DNA of 12,295 bases. Origin: Candidatus Woesearchaeota archaeon (GTDB lineage Archaea; Nanobdellota; Nanobdellia; Woesearchaeales; UBA525). The notes below the pieces were generated by a model. The model did no database searches, was not told where the DNA came from, and saw only the letters and a program-made list of their open reading frames with translations. The position numbers and the translations under genes were made by a program. Numbering within the stretch: position 1 is the stretch's first letter; every line of letters begins with the position of its first letter. The stretch is taken from positions 1 to 12,295 of the forward strand of contig JAJPEB010000025.1 of NCBI GenBank assembly GCA_023252315.1, written 5' to 3'. Positions 6,583 through 11,499 of the stretch are shown piece by piece.

Positions 6583-7460
6583 GCGGAGCCCTCCAGGCGC
6601 GAGAGGAGCACGCCCCTCGCCTCCTCTCCCTGCGCGCCCATCGCCGCGAGCACGTCCGCGAAGAATCCCTCGACGATGAGGCGCATCGCGTGTACCCGCG
6701 GGATGCCGCGCGCGAGGAAGTAGAAGACCTTCTCCTCGTCCAGCTGCCCGAGCGAGACGCCGTGGCTGCAGCGCACGTCCTCGTTGCGGATCTCGAGGTT
6801 GGGCGTCGCGTCCATGCGCGCGTCGTCTGAGAGCAGCAGCGTCTCCTGCTTCTGGTACGCGTCGCAGCCGCGCGCGCGCTCGTCGATGCGGATGAGCCCC
6901 TCGTAGACGCCCGAGCTCGCGCCGAGCATGACCGCGCGCGTGAGCATGTTGCTCGTGCTCTTGTCGCCGAGATGGATCATGCGGCTGCGCACGTCGTAGC
7001 GCTCGCTCCCCGCGCCGAGGAAGACGCTCATGTAGCGCGCGTCGCTGCCCTTGCCCGAGAGGCACGACGTGACGTCGATCCCGCACCCGCCGTGCGACGC
7101 GTCGAGCCACGAGACCGCTGCGTCCGCGAGCAGGAGCGCGAACCTGCGCGCGCGCGTCGCCTCGCCCCACGAGCAGTACGTGAGGCGCGCGTCCTCGCGC
7201 AGCACGATGTCGACGCTGAACGCGCCTTCTCCCAGCTCGACGATGCGCGCGCTCGCGCCCGGCTCGACGAGGATGACGATGCGGTCGCCGTCCTCGGGCG
7301 AGATGCGGAGCCCCTCCTCCTCCTCGCCTGCGCCCTTGGGGATACGCACCGCGAGCACATTGCGGGACTCCAGTGCGCTCCACTCCGCCGCGTGCGCGAG
7401 CAGCGCGTCCGCTTCCTCGATGGTGGCGTGCGCTTCGGCGTTGCGGAGGATGGTCGGCAT
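6579..7460 (-). CDS. sufD: SufD, Fe-S scaffold subunit (short archaeal form)
   Basis: SufD (293 residues) pairs with SufB through a right-handed beta-helix and helps build the cluster. The C-terminal core is clear: HLGDKSTSNMLTRAVMLG (163-180), YQKQETLLLSDDARMDATP (202-220) and RCSHGVSLGQLDEEKVFYFL (230-249), which includes H233, equivalent in motif to the essential histidine of bacterial SufD. It is far shorter than the roughly 420-residue E. coli SufD because the N-terminal region is compact. The frame extends upstream to a GTG at 7532, but MPTILRN at 7460 is preferred because the upstream residues are basic and unlike the family. No ribosome site is visible at this start. The gene is separated from sufB by an unusual 187-bp gap, while its 3' end overlaps sufS. 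Confidence 0.93.
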   Translation of the reverse strand: MPTILRNAEAHATIEEADALLAHAAEWSALESRNVLAVRIPKGAGEEEEGLRISPEDGDRIVILVEPGASARIVELGEGAFSVDIVLREDARLTYCSWGEATRARRFALLLADAAVSWLDASHGGCGIDVTSCLSGKGSDARYMSVFLGAGSERYDVRSRMIHLGDKSTSNMLTRAVMLGASSGVYEGLIRIDERARGCDAYQKQETLLLSDDARMDATPNLEIRNEDVRCSHGVSLGQLDEEKVFYFLARGIPRVHAMRLIVEGFFADVLAAMGAQGEEARGVLLSRLEGSA

Positions 7461-7512
7461 GTGCGGTTCTCGGTTTTGATGATGGACGTTTTTGTGCGCT
7501 GCGGAGCTCCTA

Positions 7513-7529
7513 CTGCGGCTCCGCCGCAG
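7513..7529. repeat. GC-rich inverted repeat in the sufB-sufD gap
   Basis: CTGCGG (7513-7518) and CCGCAG (7524-7529) form a 6-bp stem with a 5-base loop. An overlapping alternative pairs GCGGAGC (7501-7507) with GCTCCGC (7518-7524). The two structures exclude each other, as in attenuator-type leaders, but may simply be a palindromic repeat element. Confidence 0.45.
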
Positions 7530-7536
7530 CACCTAC

Positions 7537-7568
7537 GAAAAGTGCCCTGCATGAATCGGGCACTTTTC
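7537..7568 (-). terminator. Strong hairpin between sufB and sufD
   Basis: An 11-bp perfect inverted repeat (GAAAAGTGCCC at 7537-7547 and GGGCACTTTTC at 7558-7568, 10-base loop) lies 80 bases after the sufB stop. Read on the operon strand, the stem ends in TTTTC, like a terminator or RNA-processing stop. It could reduce or separate sufD-S-U-C expression from sufB. It could also protect the 3' end of a sufB-only transcript. Confidence 0.5.
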
Positions 7569-7647
7569 TGTCGGACTCCAAGGCAGCGCAGGAATTTGTG
7601 GAATTGCCCATCTTTGTGCGTTCATTGTTATTTCCTATCCCAATCCC

Positions 7648-9084
7648 CTACCCGACGCTCCCTTCCATCTCGAGCTCGATGAGCTTGTTGAGCTCGACGC
7701 TGTACTCGAGCGGGAGCGCCTTCACGATGGGCTCGATGAATCCCGAGACGACCATCTGCCTCGCCTGCTCCTCCGAGAGCCCGCGGCTCATGAGGTAGAA
7801 GATCTCGTCCGTGCCGATCCTGCCGACCGTCGCCTCGTGCGCGATCTCGACCTGGTTGTTCTCGATCCTCATCATCGGGTACGTGTTGTTCGTGCTCTTG
7901 TCGCCGACGAGCAGCGCGTCGCACTCGACCGAGACCTTGCTGTGGACCGCGCGCGGCATGACCTTCACGAGGCCGCGGTACGTGCAGATGCCGCCGTCCT
8001 TGCTGATGCTCTTGCTCGCGATCGTGCTGCTCGTGTGGGGCGCCGCGTGGATGACCTTGCTGCCCGTGTCCTGGTGCTGGCCCGCGCCCGCGAACGCGAT
8101 GCCGAGGCTGTCGGACCTCGCGCGCTCGCCCACGAGCACGCTGCACGGGTAGAGCATCGTCACGCCCGAGCCGAGGTTGCCGTTGATCCACTCGACGACG
8201 CCGTCCTCCTGCACGATCGCGCGCTTCGTGTTGAGGTTGTACGTGTTCCTGCTCCAGTTCTCGACGGACGAGTAGCGCACGCGCGCGCCCTTGAGCACGT
8301 GCAGCTCGACGCAGCCCGCGTGCAGCGCGGACGAGTTGTACTGCGGCGCGGAGCAGCCCTCGATGTAGTGCACCTCGCTGCCCTCGTCCGCGATGATGAG
8401 CGTGTGCTCGAACTGGCCGCCGCGCTCGGCGTTCATGCGGAAGTACGCCTGGAGCGGGATGCGCAGCTTCACGCCCTTGGGGACGTAGATGAAGGTGCCG
8501 CCCGACCAGACCGCCGCGTGGAGCATGACGAACTTGTGGTCGTTGACCGGCACGCACGACGTCATGAAGTACTTCCTGACGGTGTCGGGATACCGCTGGA
8601 CCGCGACGTCCATGTTCGTGAAGACGACGCCCATGTCCTCCCATTCCTTCTTGAGGTTGTGGTAGACGATCTCGGAGTCGTACTGCGCGCCCACGCCCGA
8701 GAGCGAGTGCTTCTCCGCCTCCGGGATGCCGATGCGCTCGTACGTCTTGCGGATGTCGTCGGGGAGGTCGTCCCAGCTCCGGCTCTCCCTCGCCTTGGGC
8801 TGCACGAAGAACCGTATCTTGTCCATGTCGGCGATGAGCGGCGAGAGGTCGGGGCCCCACGCGGGGAATCTCGTCTTCTCGTAGAGGCGCAGCCCCTCGA
8901 GGCGCTTGCCGAGCATCCAGTCGGGCTCGCGCTTCGCCGCGCTGATCGTGCGCACCACCTGCTCGTTCACGCCCGGCGGCGTCTCGAAGGAGGGGTCGTG
9001 CGCGTTCGCGTCGTCGTAGCGCGAGCGGTCGATCTCGAGGTCGAATCCCGCGTCGGCCTTCGCCTGGAGGATGGGGAGCGCCAT
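7648..9084 (-). CDS. sufB: SufB, Fe-S cluster scaffold protein
   Basis: SufB (478 residues, normal full length) is the main scaffold of the SufBCD complex and receives sulfur before cluster transfer. Characteristic blocks are WGPDLSPL (76-83), the long conserved core FVMLHAAVWSGGTFIYVPKG (185-204), EGCSAPQYNSSALHAGCVEL (242-261), SVENWSRNTYNLNTKRA (273-289), TGSKVIHAAPHTSSTIASKS (340-359), SVECDALLVGDKS (385-397) and AHEATVGRI (415-423). C388 sits in the block that holds the essential cysteine of E. coli SufB (C405), and H416-E417 in the HEA motif match the nearby functional residues. The start at 9084 lies 3 bases after the acidic-protein stop, with a GAGGAG site just upstream. A 187-bp gap follows before sufD. 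Confidence 0.98.
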   Translation of the reverse strand: MALPILQAKADAGFDLEIDRSRYDDANAHDPSFETPPGVNEQVVRTISAAKREPDWMLGKRLEGLRLYEKTRFPAWGPDLSPLIADMDKIRFFVQPKARESRSWDDLPDDIRKTYERIGIPEAEKHSLSGVGAQYDSEIVYHNLKKEWEDMGVVFTNMDVAVQRYPDTVRKYFMTSCVPVNDHKFVMLHAAVWSGGTFIYVPKGVKLRIPLQAYFRMNAERGGQFEHTLIIADEGSEVHYIEGCSAPQYNSSALHAGCVELHVLKGARVRYSSVENWSRNTYNLNTKRAIVQEDGVVEWINGNLGSGVTMLYPCSVLVGERARSDSLGIAFAGAGQHQDTGSKVIHAAPHTSSTIASKSISKDGGICTYRGLVKVMPRAVHSKVSVECDALLVGDKSTNNTYPMMRIENNQVEIAHEATVGRIGTDEIFYLMSRGLSEEQARQMVVSGFIEPIVKALPLEYSVELNKLIELEMEGSVG

Positions 9085-9087
9085 CGC

Positions 9088-9357
9088 TCACTCCTCGTAC
9101 TGGGGGACGTCGGGGTCTCTGGGCGAGATGCCTTCCTCGTACTCCTCGAGCATCTCGAGCGCGCGCTCCATGCCCCTGCCCTGCACGCCCTTGCGCTTGG
9201 CCTCCTCGAGGTCCTCGTCTGGCGTCATGCCCTTCATGGGAGGAAGGCTCTCGGTCGGCGGGGCCTCGACGGGGACGTCCTCCGTGAGGTCGTTGAGCGC
9301 GTTCGCCTCCTGCGCGTCCACGCGCCTGCCGTCCGCCGTCGCGTCGTAGTGCTTCAT
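9088..9357 (-). CDS. Small acidic protein of unknown function encoded in the suf operon
   Basis: This 89-residue protein matches no family I recognise. It is strongly acidic (about 24 Asp/Glu against 10 Lys/Arg), has no cysteine, and carries a Pro-rich middle (about 29-46). A likely amphipathic helix follows at about 47-76, including MERALEMLEEYEEG. The end, SPRDPDVPQYEE, looks extended. It is most probably partly disordered with one binding helix. The gene fits tightly between the regulator (5 bases) and sufB (3 bases), with GGTGA 4 bases before the start at 9357, so translation is likely and the place in the operon is firm. A role as a SufB partner, assembly adaptor or co-regulator is inference from position only. 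Confidence 0.82.
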   Translation of the reverse strand: MKHYDATADGRRVDAQEANALNDLTEDVPVEAPPTESLPPMKGMTPDEDLEEAKRKGVQGRGMERALEMLEEYEEGISPRDPDVPQYEE

Positions 9358-9362
9358 CGCGC

Positions 9363-9719
9363 TCACCTGAAGCAGATGTCGCAGTCGCGCGGCATGTCCG
9401 CGAGCTGCGCGTGCAGCCTGCAGAGCAGGCCGCCTTCCTTCGCCTTCGCGAGGAGCGCCTGGGTCTGCGCGACCATGGACTGCCTGTCGTTGATGAGGGC
9501 CGCGGCGTTGCGCACGTCGCCCGCGAGCTCGTCCGGGAAGCCCGCCTTCGCGCGCCTGTCGTTGAGGTAGTTGCTGACGGCAGCCTCCGTGACGCCGAGC
9601 AGGAGCGCGATCTCCTTCTGCGATCTCCCGCGCTCCTTGAGGGCTATCGAGAGCTCGCGCCGGATCGCGGGGAGGATGTAGAACACCTCGACTTCCTGGG
9701 GCTGGAGCATCACGTGCAT
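9363..9719 (-). CDS. XRE-type transcriptional regulator with C-terminal cysteines, head of the suf operon
   Basis: This 118-residue protein resembles the archaeal XRE-type predicted regulators (COG2522-like). An N-terminal stretch VFYILPAIRRELSIAL (12-27) matches the family's LPaiR helix. The helix-turn-helix lies at about 33-57 (SQKEIALLLGVTEAAVSNYL). A helical linker (64-95) follows. The C-terminal end has C100, H103, C113 and C116 in LLCRLH and RDCDICF, which could bind an Fe-S cluster or a metal. It is the first gene of the operon, 5 bases before the acidic gene. A TATA box and a tandem ATGGTTAA repeat overlap its start, so autoregulation of the operon by cluster status is a strong inference. 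No ribosome site precedes the ATG at 9719, consistent with a leaderless mRNA. M4 is an alternative start. Confidence 0.92.
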   Translation of the reverse strand: MHVMLQPQEVEVFYILPAIRRELSIALKERGRSQKEIALLLGVTEAAVSNYLNDRRAKAGFPDELAGDVRNAAALINDRQSMVAQTQALLAKAKEGGLLCRLHAQLADMPRDCDICFR

Positions 9720-9735
9720 GGTTAACTATGGTTAA
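9718..9735. promoter_or_regulatory. Tandem ATGGTTAA operator candidate at the suf promoter
   Basis: Two identical 8-bp units (9718-9725 and 9728-9735) repeat at exactly 10 bp, one DNA turn, just downstream of the TATA box. The first unit overlaps the start codon of the regulator gene. A protein bound here would block transcription start, which suggests repression, most simply by the regulator itself. Confidence 0.55.
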
Positions 9736-9743
9736 TCGTCGAG

Positions 9744-9752
9744 ATTTAAATA
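9744..9752 (-). promoter_or_regulatory. TATA box of the suf operon
   Basis: On the minus strand this reads TATTTAAAT, the most AT-rich element in the neighbourhood. It is centred 29 bp before the regulator start at 9719, so the transcript would begin within a few bases of the ATG. Confidence 0.6.
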
Positions 9753-9810
9753 GGTTGTTGCACGATGGCCGCTGCCGAGAACCGGGAGCGCACAAGGGGT
9801 CCGCTCGGCC

Positions 9811-10080
9811 CTACTTCGCATTTATCGCGAGCCTGCGCTCCGACACGATCTCGCGCCCCCGAGCCGTGATGCGCGCGGTCGTGTACGGCCTGCCGTTCGC
9901 CTCGCTGCGCGCGTGCTCGACGAGCGCGATCATGCCGTAGAACGCGAGCACCCTGCAGTGCGCGCGCACGCTCGCGTAGTTCGTGTTGAGGCGCGTCTCG
10001 AGCTCGCGCATCGACCGCTCCTCCTCGGCGAGCAGCACGAGGATGCCCTGCTCGATGTCGAGGCCACCCTTGCGCGCCAT
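9811..10080 (-). CDS. Small winged-helix DNA-binding protein
   Basis: This 89-residue protein looks like a minimal winged-helix regulator of the archaeal type. Residues 7-20 form helix 1 (LDIEQGILVLLAEE). MRELETRLNTNYASVRAHC (24-42) gives helices 2 and 3 with the recognition helix at about 34-46. The wing is about residues 50-70 (IALVEHARS to RPYTTARIT), followed by the common ending ITARGREIV. There is no sensor domain. The target is unknown. It is divergent from a 54-residue ORF and shares a TATA-like element with it. The suf regulator lies 91 bases downstream on the same strand behind its own promoter. The start at 10080 is 25 bp after the shared TATA centre and has no ribosome site. Confidence 0.85.
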   Translation of the reverse strand: MARKGGLDIEQGILVLLAEEERSMRELETRLNTNYASVRAHCRVLAFYGMIALVEHARSEANGRPYTTARITARGREIVSERRLAINAK

Positions 10081-10101
10081 GCGGCATACTCATAGCAAGG
10101 C

Positions 10102-10107
10102 TTATAT
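10102..10107. promoter_or_regulatory. Shared bidirectional TATA-like element
   Basis: TTATAT (reading ATATAA on the other strand) sits between two divergent starts. It is centred about 25 bp from the minus-strand start at 10080 and about 27 bp from the plus-strand start at 10132. Both distances fit archaeal TATA spacing for leaderless transcripts. Confidence 0.5.
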
Positions 10108-10124
10108 CTTGCCATGCCACAATG

Positions 10125-10304
10125 AGGCAGCATGTCGCGGCGCGTGGAGCTCTCGCTCGGCGAGGCGGAGATCGCGATGCTGCTCGAGTGGGCGCTCGTC
10201 GCGGAGACCTCGACGGGCATCACGCAGCGCGAGCGGGATCTCGTGCGCAGGCTGGAAGAGGCGAGGGGAGCGCTGGCCGCGCGCATGCGCATCTAGGCAG
10301 CATG
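10125..10304. repeat. 10-bp direct repeats flanking the 54-residue ORF
   Basis: AGGCAGCATG occurs at 10125-10134, where it includes the start codon of the small ORF, and again at 10295-10304, overlapping its stop. The repeats may be coincidence, binding sites, or a trace of a small duplication or insertion. Confidence 0.4.
10132..10296 (+). CDS. 54-residue protein of unknown function
   Basis: This short ORF encodes a charged, mostly helical protein. It starts MSRRVELSLGEAEIAML, has one Trp (W20), a turn at STGITQRE (27-34) and a second helix RDLVRRLEEARGALAARM (35-52). The strand-helix-turn-helix shape and the high GC at third positions (like the neighbours) favour real coding. ATG at 10132 lies 27 bp after the shared TATA-like element, and GAGG lies 5 bases upstream. 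The ORF is divergent from the winged-helix gene and ends convergent with the lipoprotein gene. It has no family I recognise. It could be a small partner of the divergent regulator, which is inference. Confidence 0.58.
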   Translation: MSRRVELSLGEAEIAMLLEWALVAETSTGITQRERDLVRRLEEARGALAARMRI

Positions 10305-10379
10305 CGAAGAGAGGCCCGGAGCAGCACAGGAGATCGAGGAACGAGCGAGCAGGCAAGCGAGAGAATAGCGGCGAGATCC

Positions 10380-11360
10380 TCAGCCCGTGATGTCCTGGGG
10401 CAGCGACTGGACCGTGATCGGCTGCTCGATGAACTGGCCGTAGCGGTACTTCATCTTCACCGTCATCGTGTCCGTGTAGACCCTGCTCTGGGGGCTGCCG
10501 CCCGTGATCGTGCACGTGACCGTCTGGGGCGCGCCGTTGTAGAGCGTGACCGACCCCTTGTTGCTGTTGCCGAGGCGGTAGCACTGCACGAGCGCCTGCG
10601 GGTCCGTGAGGTCCACTTCCATGTCGACCTTGAACTTGTCCGCGTTGCGCACGCTCGGGTCGCAGTCCTCGCCCTGCTTGCGGCTGTAGAACTCGCCCGG
10701 GCCCACGTGCTCGACCACGATGTTCACCTGGACCTTGTTCTCGCCGAGCGGGTTCTGCGTGACCTGCGACACGTGGACGGGGCCGCCCGAGTTGTGCACG
10801 AGCTTGTCGCCGGTGAGCGTGCACAGCGTGCTGTCCTGCACGTTCTCGACGATGTCCTTCTTGAAGCACAGCTGCGTCGTCGCGGTGTTCTGGTAGTCGT
10901 AGCAGACGCTCCCGCGCAGCGTGATGATGTCGTTGCCCTGCAGCTTGCCCTGGTAGTTGAGGTTCTCGAACACGAAGTTCGCGATGAGGCCGCCGATGAT
11001 CGTGCCGTCGAAGTTCTTGCGCGAGCCGCGCAGCGTCTCCTTGAGCGACTGGTGCAGGTCGGCGTCGGTGAGGCCGAACGTGCTCGGGTTGATGCCCTCG
11101 ATCTTCGCCGTGAAGTAGGGGTTGTCCGTGCCCGTGCCGACATCCGCCTCGCCCACGTTCTCGACCACGATGTTGACCGCGAAGGGGAACTTGCCGCCGT
11201 CGAACACCTGCGGGGGCGGAGCGCCGTTCTGCAGGAAGAGGTTGAGCGCGACGTTGCCGCCGATGAACGGGTCCGTCGGGTTCTTCTGGGTGTTCCCGCC
11301 CGAGCATCCCGCGAGCAGGAGCAGCGAGAGTGCGAGCGTCGCTGCGAGCGTGCGGTCCAT
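10380..11360 (-). CDS. Secreted lipoprotein with two Ig-like repeats and six cysteines
   Basis: This 326-residue protein has a clear lipoprotein signal: MDRTLAAT, a hydrophobic core and the lipobox LLAGC, with C19 as the lipidated residue. The mature part is beta-rich. It contains two near-identical motifs, VNIVVENVG (62-70) and VNIVVEHVG (212-220), which suggest two CARDB- or Ig-like domains about 150 residues apart that arose by duplication. Six further cysteines (C153, C165, C180, C233, C260 and C283) could form three disulfides on the cell surface. The frame is open upstream to 11468, but the start at 11360 is chosen because the signal peptide begins there and a TATA box lies 27 bp upstream. 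The function is unknown, with a cell-surface structural or binding role likely. Confidence 0.9.
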   Translation of the reverse strand: MDRTLAATLALSLLLLAGCSGGNTQKNPTDPFIGGNVALNLFLQNGAPPPQVFDGGKFPFAVNIVVENVGEADVGTGTDNPYFTAKIEGINPSTFGLTDADLHQSLKETLRGSRKNFDGTIIGGLIANFVFENLNYQGKLQGNDIITLRGSVCYDYQNTATTQLCFKKDIVENVQDSTLCTLTGDKLVHNSGGPVHVSQVTQNPLGENKVQVNIVVEHVGPGEFYSRKQGEDCDPSVRNADKFKVDMEVDLTDPQALVQCYRLGNSNKGSVTLYNGAPQTVTCTITGGSPQSRVYTDTMTVKMKYRYGQFIEQPITVQSLPQDITG

Positions 11361-11382
11361 CGAGAGGCGTCCTGACGACGGC

Positions 11383-11390
11383 ATATTAAA
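11383..11390 (-). promoter_or_regulatory. TATA box for the lipoprotein gene
   Basis: On the minus strand this reads TTTAATAT. It is centred 27 bp before the ATG at 11360, again predicting a leaderless transcript, and no good ribosome site lies between. Confidence 0.55.
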
Positions 11391-11394
11391 AGGG

Positions 11395-11427
11395 TTTCGG
11401 TTTTGCGGATTGCAGGTAAATCCGAAA
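11395..11427. repeat. Nested inverted repeats in the divergent promoter region
   Basis: TTTCGG (11395-11400) pairs with CCGAAA (11422-11427), and overlapping CGGATT (11406-11411) pairs with AATCCG (11419-11424). They lie just upstream of the lipoprotein TATA box and could be an operator. Short AT/GC-mixed palindromes can also arise by chance. Confidence 0.35.
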
Positions 11428-11470
11428 GAAGACGCGAGCTCGTCGAATGGACCACTCCCGAATGACAACC

Positions 11471-11478
11471 TATTTCAA
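11471..11478 (+). promoter_or_regulatory. Weak TATA-like element for the gene at the window edge
   Basis: TATTTCAA is centred about 25 bp before the ATG at 11500. The match is imperfect, but the spacing agrees with the other leaderless-type starts in the window. Confidence 0.3.
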
Positions 11479-11499
11479 ACGAGCCCGGCTCCTGACGCT

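Noticed and set aside
7461..7532. A 24-residue N-terminal extension of SufD starting at GTG 7532
   Set aside because: The added residues are Arg/Ser/His-rich, overlap the hairpin region, and do not resemble SufD N-termini. ATG at 7460 gives a proper start.
7837..9570. 577-codon plus-strand frame opposite sufB and the regulator, the longest frame in the window
   Set aside because: Its length comes from the scarcity of stops in the antisense of GC-rich codons. The composition is Arg/Ala/Val/Leu/Asp repetitive, while SufB on the other strand is complete.
10122..11375. 417-codon plus-strand frame opposite the lipoprotein
   Set aside because: It is antisense of the lipoprotein, which has a real signal peptide, lipobox and TATA box. 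The plus-strand product is low complexity.
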